NCBI GenBank assembly: GCA_947595925.1
Contig: CANQEV010000027.1
Location: 1 to 39,505, forward strand
DNA: 39,505 nt
DNA from: an uncultured Acetatifactor sp.
GTDB lineage: Bacteria; Bacillota; Clostridia; Lachnospirales; Lachnospiraceae
Direction of reading: 5' to 3'
Shown: piece by piece, positions 1 to 7,992 of the stretch
How the letters are laid out: the number at the start of each line of letters is the position of its first letter
How positions within the stretch are numbered: position 1 is the first letter of the stretch
Position numbers and translations under genes: made by a program
The notes under the pieces: generated by a model
What the model was told of the DNA's origin: nothing
Database searches by the model: none
Seen by the model: only the letters and a program-made list of their open reading frames with translations

Positions 1-470
1 TATCTCTGGCAGTCAAGCAGATAAACGCTTAACAGGGTCGCCTGGCCGTCCTCCATATCCAGTATGAACCATTCGATAGGTTCCGCACCGTTTTCCGCGT
101 CGTTGTCCTGCTCGTAAGTCCCGAATGTCACAATATCGCCTGCCTTGGCATTGGCGATCTCGTCAAAAGTCCACCTTGGGAGGGCGTCAAATTCTGATTC
201 CTCCGCCTCTCCGGCGGAAGAGGATGGTTCATCTGTTGAAGCGGACGGCTCTTCCGTTGATGCGGACGGCTCTTCTGTTGAAGAGGACGGTTCGGCCTCC
301 TCACCCGGTTCCTCTCCGTAAGGTTCCGAAGAACCCTGCAGCCCATCTGTTATCACCGGATTCTGACTATTTTCCAGTTCTGAAGTTTCCCCGTCCGCAG
401 ATCCGGGACCGCAGGCGGTCAGGCATATAGACAGACACAGTATAACGGGATACAGGAAAAATTTTTTCAT
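1..470 (-). CDS. DUF6273-like lipoprotein, array copy 1 (3' end outside window)
   Basis: The first 156 codons of a secreted lipoprotein; the rest lies beyond the left edge. The start is ATG at 470, opening MKKFFLYPVILCLSICLTAC, a signal peptide with lipobox LTAC and predicted lipidated Cys20. A low-complexity linker built from 7-residue units of the EEPSAST type follows (about 180-320 on the plus strand; 21-bp DNA units). The DUF6273-type domain then begins with WTFDEIANAKAGDIVTFG. It is the third gene in the direction of transcription of three near-identical tandem paralogues (the others at 607-1692 and 1794-2882). The ribosome site is a poor G-run (GTGGGGGGAC). The function of DUF6273 proteins is unknown; surface display on the membrane is inferred from the lipobox. 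Membership of the family is fairly sure. Confidence 0.85.
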   Translation of the reverse strand, partial: MKKFFLYPVILCLSICLTACGPGSADGETSELENSQNPVITDGLQGSSEPYGEEPGEEAEPSSSTEEPSASTEEPSASTDEPSSSAGEAEESEFDALPRWTFDEIANAKAGDIVTFGTYEQDNDAENGAEPIEWFILDMEDGQATLLSVYLLDCQR

Positions 471-606
471 GGATGTCCCCCCACTTAGATTTCCTCTTAT
501 TAGCAGAGATTGCTAAAATGCTGAATAGCAATTCCGCTTAAACAAACCACCTGTCTGAGCATAGCTGCTAAAGCATTTACTCAATGAGAGTTTCGCGGTC
601 GCCGGA

Positions 607-1692
607 TCAATAGGTCACCGTCAAAGCCGGACGTACGCCCAGTGTCCAAGCTAAAAGAGTTCCGCGGTATTCAACGCGGCCGTCATATACTACAAATGCC
701 GCCTCACTCTCACGATCGCCAAGTGAACGCAGCCGCCATTCGGCACAGCCGTCCGCATAACGGACTGCTTCAAACTCGGCAATCGTGGATGCATAATAGC
801 CAGGATAGGGCTCCGTCGCATTCGAAAATATCTCCACCTCCGCCTCAATATCAATAGGATCGCATCCCTGCCGAATCGCATATGCAGTAGGCTTCGCCAG
901 AATACGGTGATCCTGATCATAGCAATATTTGCTATATGTCTGAGCGTTCGGAGGTTCTTCCATCATCTTTTCGCGCTCCACCCACTCCTCCACGGAGATG
1001 TGAAAGTATTTCTCCAGATCTCCCAAAGAGAGAAGCCATATTTTGTCTGACGTGTCATTTCCACCCGGTGTGCCGAATATCGGGTTATCCTCGTTTACCA
1101 CATTTGTCACGGCGATGTGTTTCTGCTCGGCTTCTGTGAAGGCAGCGTTCAGGAAATCATCATTCAGCCACGCCCGCATCCCACAGTCTTCCCAAGTTAT
1201 CTTGTCCACATCCTCCGGATGATATCTATGGCCGTCAAGCAGATAAACGCTTAACAGGGTCGCCTGGCCGTCCTCCATATCCAGTATGAACCATTCGATA
1301 GGTTCCGCGCCGTTTTCCGCGTCGTTGTCCTGCTCATAATTTCCGAACACTACAATATCGCCCGCCTTGGCATCGGCGATCTCGTCAAAAGTCCACCTTG
1401 GGAGGGCGTCAAATTCTGATTCCTCCGTCTCTCCGGTATCAGAGGATGGTTCCTCTGTTGAAACGGACGGCTCTGCCGTTGAAGAGGATGGTTCCTCCGT
1501 TGAAGCGGACGGTTCGGCCTCTGCACCCGTTTCCCCTCCGGACGGTTCCGAAGAACCCTGCAGCCCATCTGTCATCACCGGATTTTGACTGTTTTCCAGG
1601 TCTGAAATTTCTCCGTCTGCAGATCCGGGGCCGCAGGAAATCAGGCATATGGACAGACACAGTATCAAAGGATACAGGAAAAATTTTTTCAT
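607..1692 (-). CDS. DUF6273-like lipoprotein, array copy 2
   Basis: A 361-residue secreted lipoprotein. The signal peptide ends in lipobox LISC (Cys20), followed by a Ser/Thr/Glu/Pro linker of EEPS repeats to about residue 95. The C-terminal domain carries the sequence landmarks I associate with DUF6273: EPIEWFILDMEDGQATLL, then WEDCGMRAWLNDDFLNAAF, then DKIWLLSLGDLEKYF, then a terminal GVRPALTVTY. The family's usual WWLRSPG motif reads WRLRSLG here, so this copy has drifted at the most conserved spot. An AAGGGGGG sequence precedes the ATG at 1692. The middle segment (about 905-985) and the C-terminal module (640-744) differ greatly from copy 3 although the rest is nearly identical. The function is unknown; the fold may resemble the FGE/C-type-lectin group, but that is inference. 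Confidence 0.85.
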   Translation of the reverse strand: MKKFFLYPLILCLSICLISCGPGSADGEISDLENSQNPVMTDGLQGSSEPSGGETGAEAEPSASTEEPSSSTAEPSVSTEEPSSDTGETEESEFDALPRWTFDEIADAKAGDIVVFGNYEQDNDAENGAEPIEWFILDMEDGQATLLSVYLLDGHRYHPEDVDKITWEDCGMRAWLNDDFLNAAFTEAEQKHIAVTNVVNEDNPIFGTPGGNDTSDKIWLLSLGDLEKYFHISVEEWVEREKMMEEPPNAQTYSKYCYDQDHRILAKPTAYAIRQGCDPIDIEAEVEIFSNATEPYPGYYASTIAEFEAVRYADGCAEWRLRSLGDRESEAAFVVYDGRVEYRGTLLAWTLGVRPALTVTY

Positions 1693-1793
1693 GGATGTCC
1701 CCCCTTAGATTTTCTCAATTCCCCTCAAACAAATCACCTGTCTGAGCAGAGCTGCTAAAGCATTTGCACAATGAGAGTTTCGCGGCCGCCTGA

Positions 1794-2882
1794 TCAATAG
1801 GTCACCGTTAAAGCCGGACGTACGCCTTGATGAACGTTAACAAAAATTCCGCCGTCGTTAACGGTGCCATCTCTTGATACAAGTGCCGCATAAATCTCAC
1901 GATCACCAGGTGAACGCAGCCACCATCTGTCACAGCCGTCCGCATAACGAACTGCTTCCAGCCAGTTCAGAGTGGGTGCATAATAGCCAGGATAGGGCTC
2001 CGGCGCATTCGAAAATATCTCCACCTCCGCATCAATATCCAAAGGATAGAATTCCTGCTGAATCGCATATGCAGTAGGCTTCGCCACGATACGGTGATCC
2101 TGATCATAGCAATATTTGGTATATGCCGAAACGCCAGCGGGCATGAGATCGTCGTACTTGCTTTCAATCTCCAGCCCCTCCTCCACGGAGATGTGAAAGT
2201 ACTTCTCCAGATCTCCCAAAGAGAGAAGCCATATTTTGTCTGACGTGTCATTTCCACCCGGTGTGCCAAATATCGGGTTATCCTCGTTTACCACATTTGT
2301 CACGGCGATGTGTTCCTGCTCGGCTTCTGTGAAAGCAGCGTTCAGGAAATCATCATTCAGCCACGCCCGCAGCGCACAGTCCTCCCAGGTCATGGCCGTC
2401 TCCTCCGAATGATATCTTTGGTTATCAAGCAGATAAACGCTTAACAGGGTCGCCTGGCCGTCCTCCATATCCAGTATGAACCATTCGATGGGTTCCGCGC
2501 CGTTTTCCGCATCGTTGTCCTGCTCGTAAGTCCCGAACGTCACAATATCGCCCGCCTTGGCATTGGCAATCTCGTCAAAAGTCCACCTTGGGAGGGCGTC
2601 AAATTCTGATTCCTCCGTCTCCCCGGCGGAAGAGGATGGTTCTTCTGATGAAGCGGACGGTTTTGCCGTTGAAGAGGACGACTCTTCCATTGAAGCAGAC
2701 GGCTCTTCCTCCGCACCCATTTCCCCTCCGGAAGGTTCCGAAGAACCCTGTAGCCCATCTGTCATCACCGAATTTTGACTGTCTTCCAGGTCTGAAGTTT
2801 CCCCGTCCGCAGATCCGGGGCCGCAGGAAATCAGGCATATGGACAGACACAGTATCAAAGGATACAGGAAAAATTTTTTCAT
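1794..2882 (-). CDS. DUF6273-like lipoprotein, array copy 3 (first transcribed)
   Basis: A 362-residue lipoprotein. I place the start at ATG 2882 (MKKFFLYPLILCLSI), not at the in-frame ATG 240 bp upstream. AGAGGAG lies just before 2882, the N-terminus then matches the two sister copies, and the putative promoter lies between the two ATGs. Lipobox LISC with Cys20 is followed by an EEPS-type linker and a DUF6273-type domain with an intact WWLRSPG motif and terminal GVRPALTVTY. It is the promoter-proximal gene of the array and probably leads a three-gene transcript. Its C-terminal module (1827-1931) has the same length as that of copy 2 but differs at 37 of 105 bases by my count. The function is unknown; anchoring in the outer leaflet of the membrane is inferred. 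Confidence 0.88.
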   Translation of the reverse strand: MKKFFLYPLILCLSICLISCGPGSADGETSDLEDSQNSVMTDGLQGSSEPSGGEMGAEEEPSASMEESSSSTAKPSASSEEPSSSAGETEESEFDALPRWTFDEIANAKAGDIVTFGTYEQDNDAENGAEPIEWFILDMEDGQATLLSVYLLDNQRYHSEETAMTWEDCALRAWLNDDFLNAAFTEAEQEHIAVTNVVNEDNPIFGTPGGNDTSDKIWLLSLGDLEKYFHISVEEGLEIESKYDDLMPAGVSAYTKYCYDQDHRIVAKPTAYAIQQEFYPLDIDAEVEIFSNAPEPYPGYYAPTLNWLEAVRYADGCDRWWLRSPGDREIYAALVSRDGTVNDGGIFVNVHQGVRPALTVTY

Positions 2883-2963
2883 GGATGTTCTCCTCTTGAT
2901 CATAAGGCATATTTGTATGATAGGGAAACGGAAACTGCCGGCACCCTGCAAGAATACAAGGTC

Positions 2964-2992
2964 ATTATAGCATGATGCTCCCTCCAGCACAA
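2964..2992 (-). promoter_or_regulatory. Sigma-A-type promoter of the lipoprotein array
   Basis: Read on the minus strand: -35 TTGTGC (2987-2992), a 17-bp spacer and -10 TATAAT (2964-2969) preceded by TGC, an extended -10. The leader to ATG 2882 would be about 75 nt. This is the only strong promoter seen in the 415-bp gap 2883-3297. Confidence 0.7.
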
Positions 2993-3065
2993 GCAAAAGC
3001 GGCCATTTCCCGCCCTTTCCACCCTTTTTCCTGTTCTGTCTCCCCGTCCTTCTCCTCTGTTGAAA

Positions 3066-3112
3066 TAAGCCGTTAATTTGCTGTACGTTTCTATACAACA
3101 AATAACGGCTTA
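3066..3112 (-). terminator. Long imperfect hairpin in the gap between GH13 gene and lipoprotein array
   Basis: The arms TAAGCCGTTA-A-TTTG-C-TGTA and TACA-A-CAAATAACGGCTTA form about 18 pairs with one bulge and one mismatch around an 8-nt loop. The hairpin lies about 190 bp downstream of the GH13 stop at 3298. The tail on the minus strand is only TTTCAAC and on the plus strand CTCTTTTC, so termination is possible in either direction but not certain. It could equally be a remnant of a small palindromic mobile element. A second, shorter perfect hairpin (CGCCCG/CGGGCG, 3249-3265) sits nearer the stop. I see no gene in 2883-3297. Confidence 0.4.
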
Positions 3113-3297
3113 CTCTTTTCAAAAAACCGCCGGAGCGGAACTTTAGACAGGTTCAGCCGCTCTTTCGGTGCAGTTTGCGGAAATTCAAGGTTTCTGACTG
3201 GGCGGCTGGAAAGCGCTATACAGAAATAATATATTGCCAAGCATTGCGCGCCCGCTCCTCGGGCGTACCGGAGGTTCTTTCCCTGGCCCGGTCACTC

Positions 3298-5232
3298 CTA
3301 TCGGAAACTCTTCACCCAGTTGAGCAGGGAATTATGATAGACATTCTCCCGAACCGTCTGCAGCATCTGCTCGGTGACAGGTCCGTTCTTTGCCATCTTC
3401 GCAAGGATCGCCTCCTGAAGTTCCTCTATAGTCATCTCCTCGTAGGGTTTGTCCACGGGCGCTGTCACTGGTTCCCCCGGCGAATCCACTTTCTGTTCCG
3501 GGATTTCTTCCAATCCGGCAGCTTTCTCTCCGTCCCGGGCCCCGCTCTGTTCCGGCGTCGTTTCCCGCACCTCTCCGTTTCCGCAGCCCGGTTTTTCCGC
3601 CTCTTTAAGAACCTCCCCAGGGGCTGCCTGTTCTCCCGCTTCGCCTGGGCATTCCGTCTTTTCCGTTTCTGTTGCTACTTCCAGACTTTCCGTCTTTTCT
3701 GTTGCTGCTTCCAAGCTTTCCGCCTGTGTCGTTTCTTTTGTTTCTTCCGGGCTTCCTGCGCTTTCCTGCCCTTCCGCCGCAGTTTCCGCCTTATCCAAAG
3801 TTCCCTCGCCATTTAAAACCGCGTCGGTCGTCTCCGTCAGAATCGCGGCGGATACAAGGTCAACCCTTTCCTCCGGCGTCTTTCCGTCCAGGGGAAGATA
3901 AATCTCCCCCCCATTTCCCATCACCGTCACCCGAAGTCTGCCGTCCTGAACCTTTATATGCTCGCCGGACAAGGCTCCCAAAAATTCCTCCGCGCCGTCC
4001 GCAGGGAGATCAAAGCCGGCGGGGGCGTCGTCGTTGTTCACCGCGATCAGGACGCTCTTTCCCTCATAGCTTCTCGCAAAGGCGTACTGCCGGTTGGTGA
4101 GGGTCAGTTCCCGGTAATCCCCGTAAGAGAGGGCCGGCGTGTTCTGCCGGATCCTTCCCAGGGCGGCGATCAGCGCGGTGCAGGGATTGTCCTGCAGCGC
4201 GTCCCGGTAGCCTTCTAAATGCAGGGCGGGCCGCAGGGAATCGTCCGACCATTTTTCCTTCCGGCCCTCTATGCCGAACTCCGAGCCATAGTAGACGGAA
4301 GGGACCCCCGGCAGGGTGTATAAAAGGACATGTACCGGCGCAAAATGGGCCTTGTTGCTCAACTTCGTATAGATCCGCTCCACGTCGTGATTGTCCACAA
4401 AATTATACAGTTTCAGACCGCCCGGACGATTCCCTCCCATGTCGCAGAGGCGCTTTACCGTGTGGGCGATCTCGAAATAGTTGTGGTCGTTATGGCCGGA
4501 ATACAGGGCCTTGTGAAGATGGTAGTTTGTCACGGAATGCAGCGTACCCTCGTTGACCCAGCGGCTGTACTCCCCGTGGATCACCTCCCCCATCAGCCAG
4601 AACTCCGGCTTCACCTCGTTTGCCACGACCCGGAGAGCCTGCATGAAAGAGAAGTCCAGCACGTCCGCCGCGTCCAGCCGGATGCCGTCGATGTCAAACT
4701 CCCGGACCCAGAAGCGGATCACGTCGCAGATGTAGTCCCGGACCTCCGGATTCCTCTGGTTCAGTTTCACGAGAAGATTATAGCCTCCCCAGTTGTCGTA
4801 GGAGAACCCGTCGTTGTACTCGTTGTTTCCCCAGAAATTGACGTTGCAGTACCAGTCCCGGTACCGGGAGTTCTCCCGGTTCTGCCGGATATCCCGGAAC
4901 GCGAAAAAATCCCTGCCGGTGTGGTTGAATACCCCGTCCAGGATCACCCGGATCCCCTGCCGGTGGCACTCCTTCACAAAATCCGCAAGATCCTCATTGG
5001 TCCCCAGGCGGCTGTCCAGCTTTTTATAGTCCGTAGTCTCATAGCCGTGGCCCACGGACTCAAAGAGAGGTCCGATATAAAGGGCGCTGCAGCCGATCTC
5101 CCGGATGTGTGCGATCCAGGGAAAGATCTGCCGCAGGCGGCGCTGGGGCTCCCCGTATTCGTTCTGTTTCGGCGCCCCGGTCAGCCCCAGGGGATAAATG
5201 TGAAAAAATACCGCTTCGTCATACCATGCCAT
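3298..5232 (-). CDS. Cytoplasmic GH13 alpha-amylase-family glycosidase with acidic low-complexity tail
   Basis: A 644-residue protein. The first ~440 residues are a GH13 (beta/alpha)8 glycosidase with all four classic regions: DGVFNH (about 99-104), GIRLDAAD with nucleophile Asp187, MGEVIHG with acid/base Glu216, and FVDNHD with Asp283. No signal peptide is present, so it probably acts on imported or stored maltodextrins in the cytoplasm; the exact specificity (amylase, neopullulanase, cyclomaltodextrinase) cannot be told. A beta domain follows to about residue 450. Then come about 140 residues rich in Glu, Thr, Ala, Lys and Pro (SLEAATEKTESLEVATETEK-like repeats) and a 50-residue helical end. 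AGGAG precedes ATG 5232. The gene lies 93 bp after the antiporter gene and may be the last gene of the metF run. The tail is unusual for a cytoplasmic GH13. Confidence 0.88.
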   Translation of the reverse strand: MAWYDEAVFFHIYPLGLTGAPKQNEYGEPQRRLRQIFPWIAHIREIGCSALYIGPLFESVGHGYETTDYKKLDSRLGTNEDLADFVKECHRQGIRVILDGVFNHTGRDFFAFRDIRQNRENSRYRDWYCNVNFWGNNEYNDGFSYDNWGGYNLLVKLNQRNPEVRDYICDVIRFWVREFDIDGIRLDAADVLDFSFMQALRVVANEVKPEFWLMGEVIHGEYSRWVNEGTLHSVTNYHLHKALYSGHNDHNYFEIAHTVKRLCDMGGNRPGGLKLYNFVDNHDVERIYTKLSNKAHFAPVHVLLYTLPGVPSVYYGSEFGIEGRKEKWSDDSLRPALHLEGYRDALQDNPCTALIAALGRIRQNTPALSYGDYRELTLTNRQYAFARSYEGKSVLIAVNNDDAPAGFDLPADGAEEFLGALSGEHIKVQDGRLRVTVMGNGGEIYLPLDGKTPEERVDLVSAAILTETTDAVLNGEGTLDKAETAAEGQESAGSPEETKETTQAESLEAATEKTESLEVATETEKTECPGEAGEQAAPGEVLKEAEKPGCGNGEVRETTPEQSGARDGEKAAGLEEIPEQKVDSPGEPVTAPVDKPYEEMTIEELQEAILAKMAKNGPVTEQMLQTVRENVYHNSLLNWVKSFR

Positions 5233-5325
5233 AGCTGCTTTCTCCTAAATGTATTTTTGCCGCTGTATCCTGCCCGGTTTTCCGCGTCTACAGGACCCGC
5301 CGCTGTTTTCCTCAATTTTCCAAAA

Positions 5326-6606
5326 CTACCTGACCCGGTCCGCCTTCCATTTTTCCACCATGGCAAAGACTTTTCCCGTGGTCAGACCCTGCACGACGAT
5401 CGTGAAGTACATCGTGACGCAGGTCATGATCAGGATCACCTGATACGCGTCCTCCGGAAGGAACTCCTGGGTGCTGATCGCAAGGGCCAGGGAAAGGCCG
5501 CCCTTCAAGGCGCTCCAGGTCATCAGCATGGTAAATTCCCCGATGCTGTACCGGTTCGGTATCTTTTTCCTGCCGATGATCAGCGAGGAGATCCCCACCC
5601 CCGCGTACCTGGCGATAAAATTGATGGCAACCGCGGACAGGATCAAAAGGACCAGATAACGGTGCTTGGGAACGTTCCAAACGGCGAGCCCGATCAGAAT
5701 GAACAGCACGCTGTTGAACATGGTGTCCGCCACATGCCAGAAATCCTCGTACCAGTCCTTGGGATCCACCACCTTGCGCCACTCTTCGTTCTTCGCCATG
5801 TTCCTGGAAAAGTAGAGCCCGCAGACCACCGACGCGATGACGCCGGAGCAGCCCAGTCGTTCACAGATCAGATAGGCGCTGGTCACGTCCAGCAGGCTGA
5901 TGAAGATGTGGAACATGGGATTGTCCGTGGCTCTCAAAAGCTTAAACAGTAAGAAGGACACCGCCAGCCCCACGGCGATGGCTCCCAGAAGCTCCTTTGC
6001 CATGAGTACCGGGAAGCTCAAGTCCGAAGTGTTGTTCACGATGTTCTTGATGCAGACGAACACCGCCACGCCGGTGCCGTCGTTGAACAGGGATTCCCCT
6101 TCGATCACTGTGGAGACATTCTTGGACAGCCCGGCCTTCTTTAAGATGCTGGTGGCGGCGATGGGGTCCGTGGGGGATACGATGCACCCCAGGAGCACGC
6201 AGAGCCAGATGGAAAAATCCAGGTGCATCAGAAGGCTGATCCCGTAGAACAGGATCCCATACACAAAAGAAGAGAGCACCGTGGACAACAGCGCCAGGAG
6301 GCTGATGGACTTGATGTTTTTCACAAAACGGTTGAAGTTCACGCCGCTGGCCCCGGAAAACAGCATGAAGCAGAGCACGCCCTCCATCAGAAATTCCTGG
6401 AGGTCGATCCCCGCGATGTTTCCGATGATGGTCTCCTGGAAATTTACAAGTCCCATCCACTCCAGGAACTTTGCTGCGGCCGCAAAGAGAAAGGAAAACA
6501 GCACCAGGGCGATATCATTGGAGATCCGCAGGGTCCTCTCGTTGAGGATCCCAAACAGCACGACAAGAAAGAGAATGAACAGCAGTCCCGCTAAAATATG
6601 TTCCAT
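5326..6606 (-). CDS. CPA1-type Na+(K+)/H+ antiporter
   Basis: A 426-residue integral membrane protein with about 12 hydrophobic segments, the usual length for bacterial NhaP-like CPA1 exchangers without a cytosolic tail. Signature stretches are SPTDPIAATSILKKAGL and IEGESLFNDGTGVAVF; the second holds the Asn-Asp pair expected at the ion-binding site. It should exchange sodium or potassium for protons across the cell membrane; the ion is not predictable. GAGGGG lies before ATG 6606. The gene starts only 15 bp after the trkA stop, so the two are almost certainly cotranscribed, and TrkA may gate this transporter through its nucleotide-sensing RCK domains. No separate TrkH or KtrB channel gene is visible in the window. 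Confidence 0.9.
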   Translation of the reverse strand: MEHILAGLLFILFLVVLFGILNERTLRISNDIALVLFSFLFAAAAKFLEWMGLVNFQETIIGNIAGIDLQEFLMEGVLCFMLFSGASGVNFNRFVKNIKSISLLALLSTVLSSFVYGILFYGISLLMHLDFSIWLCVLLGCIVSPTDPIAATSILKKAGLSKNVSTVIEGESLFNDGTGVAVFVCIKNIVNNTSDLSFPVLMAKELLGAIAVGLAVSFLLFKLLRATDNPMFHIFISLLDVTSAYLICERLGCSGVIASVVCGLYFSRNMAKNEEWRKVVDPKDWYEDFWHVADTMFNSVLFILIGLAVWNVPKHRYLVLLILSAVAINFIARYAGVGISSLIIGRKKIPNRYSIGEFTMLMTWSALKGGLSLALAISTQEFLPEDAYQVILIMTCVTMYFTIVVQGLTTGKVFAMVEKWKADRVR

Positions 6607-6621
6607 CTTTTCATCCCCTCT

Positions 6622-7992
6622 CTATGCCAGGATATCCGCCAGCCGGGCGATCTTGTGCTCCGCGGACACCACAAAGATACGGTCCCCTTTTTGCAGGGAA
6701 GAAGCGCCGTCCGGCACGATCGTCTCCTGACCTCTGACGATCATCGCGATGAGAACGCCGGACTTTAAGGCGAAACCGGGGTTCTTAAACTCCATTCCCA
6801 GGAGCTTAAAGTCCCCGTCCACTTCAAACTCCGCCGCCTCCACCTTTCCGGAATTTAAGGTGTAAAGGCGCTTGATCACGTTGTCATTGTCCTTTTCTCC
6901 GCCGATAGAAAGGAGCCTTGCGTCCCTTAAGATCCCGCCCAGACCCACGTCCCGGGTGGAAAAGACATGGTCGATGCCGCTCTTTTTCAGCATGTCCTCA
7001 TAGTCCTGGTTGTCGATCTCCGCCGCGATCCTCTGCAGTCCGAAGGATTTCGCGAACATGGAGATGATCAGGTTTTCCTCATCCTTCCCGGTCACGGCCG
7101 CACAGGCGTCCGCGCCCTTCAGCGCCTTCTCCATAAATTCCGCGTCCGCGCCGTTGGCGTTCACGACGTCCGCCTTCGGCAGTTTTTGCAAAAGTTCCCT
7201 GCACCGCGCCGGATCGCTGTCCACCAGAGTGACTTTTACGCCCTGGCTCAGCAGACTTTTTGTCAGGTAATAGCCCAGCTTGCTCCCGCCAACGATCACG
7301 GCCTTCCGAACCACCTTTTTCAATATATTCAGCTGTTTCAGGGCCTTGTCCGTCTCTTCCCCCGCGGCGGCGAAGGTGATCTTGTCCCCCGCCTTGATCT
7401 GGTGCTTTCCTTTCGGGGTGATCATCTTCCCGCCCCTGTCGATGGCGCAGACGAGGATCTGTGCGCCAAGCCTTGCCTGGACCTCCGGCATGAGGGCGTC
7501 GGCAAGGACGCTGTCCTCCCGGATCTGCACCGTTGCCACGTTTACGTTCCCGTCCCCGAAATGCTCGATCTCCACCGCTCCGGCGTACTTGATCAGCTTT
7601 GCCACTTCTTCCGCCGCCGACTTCTCCGGGTTGATCTGCATGTCCACGCCCATATTGGTGAAAAAGAACGCCCTGTCCTCCCCGTACTCCGGGCCCCTCA
7701 CCGCGGCGATGGTCCTCTTCACGCCCAGCTTCTTCGCCACGCCGCAGCACATGATATTCGTCTCATCCGACTTTGTCACCGCGATCAGCAGGGAGGAGGA
7801 ATCGATCCCCGCCTTTTTCAGAAGCCCCGGGCTTCCCCCGTTTCCCACATAGCCGTTGCAATCGAAAGCGTCCGTGATCTGCCCGATCCTCTCCTCGTCC
7901 TTGTCGATGATCACAACGTCGAAACCCTCTTCGCAGATATGCTTTGTCAGGGCATAGCCCACTTTACTGCCGCCAACAATGATCACTCTCAT
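6622..7992 (-). CDS. trkA: TrkA: potassium-transport regulatory protein with two RCK modules
   Basis: A 456-residue cytosolic protein with the usual duplicated TrkA layout: RCK_N (Rossmann)-RCK_C-RCK_N-RCK_C. The two Rossmann loops are VGGSKVGYALTK near the N-terminus, followed by the acidic VVIIDKDEERI strand end, and VGGSKLGYYLTK near residue 230, followed by VTLVDSDPARC. TrkA-family proteins bind NAD(H) or ATP/ADP on a membrane transporter and set its activity. Its ATG (7992) overlaps the metH stop by 4 bp (ATGA) with GGAGGAGAGG upstream, so translation is coupled to metH. The antiporter follows 15 bp later and is the likely partner. Linking trkA to methionine synthesis is unusual. Confidence 0.93.
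   Translation of the reverse strand: MRVIIVGGSKVGYALTKHICEEGFDVVIIDKDEERIGQITDAFDCNGYVGNGGSPGLLKKAGIDSSSLLIAVTKSDETNIMCCGVAKKLGVKRTIAAVRGPEYGEDRAFFFTNMGVDMQINPEKSAAEEVAKLIKYAGAVEIEHFGDGNVNVATVQIREDSVLADALMPEVQARLGAQILVCAIDRGGKMITPKGKHQIKAGDKITFAAAGEETDKALKQLNILKKVVRKAVIVGGSKLGYYLTKSLLSQGVKVTLVDSDPARCRELLQKLPKADVVNANGADAEFMEKALKGADACAAVTGKDEENLIISMFAKSFGLQRIAAEIDNQDYEDMLKKSGIDHVFSTRDVGLGGILRDARLLSIGGEKDNDNVIKRLYTLNSGKVEAAEFEVDGDFKLLGMEFKNPGFALKSGVLIAMIVRGQETIVPDGASSLQKGDRIFVVSAEHKIARLADILA

Larger units (their letters stand above)
1..2882 (-). repeat. Tandem gene array of three lipoprotein units
   Basis: Three direct copies of a unit of about 1.2 kb. The starts at 470, 1692 and 2882 are 1222 and 1190 bp apart. 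Homology continues through the spacers: 471-606 and 1693-1793 share the blocks around CACCTGTCTGAGCA, GCTGCTAAAGCATTT and AATGAGAGTTTCGCGG. Long blocks inside the genes are almost identical (about 4 differences in roughly 190 bp between 1000-1190 and 2190-2380), while other blocks differ strongly, so the copies are mosaic. This fits recent duplication followed by localised diversification or gene conversion. Confidence 0.9.

Noticed and set aside
607-2882. Diversity-generating retroelement in this window
   Set aside because: No reverse transcriptase and no template repeat are present here, and the changes between copies are not restricted to positions explained by adenine mutagenesis; only the variable pattern is reported.
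2883-3122. 80-residue N-terminal extension of lipoprotein copy 3
   Set aside because: It runs over the promoter, and the sister copies begin at the MKKFF signal peptide.
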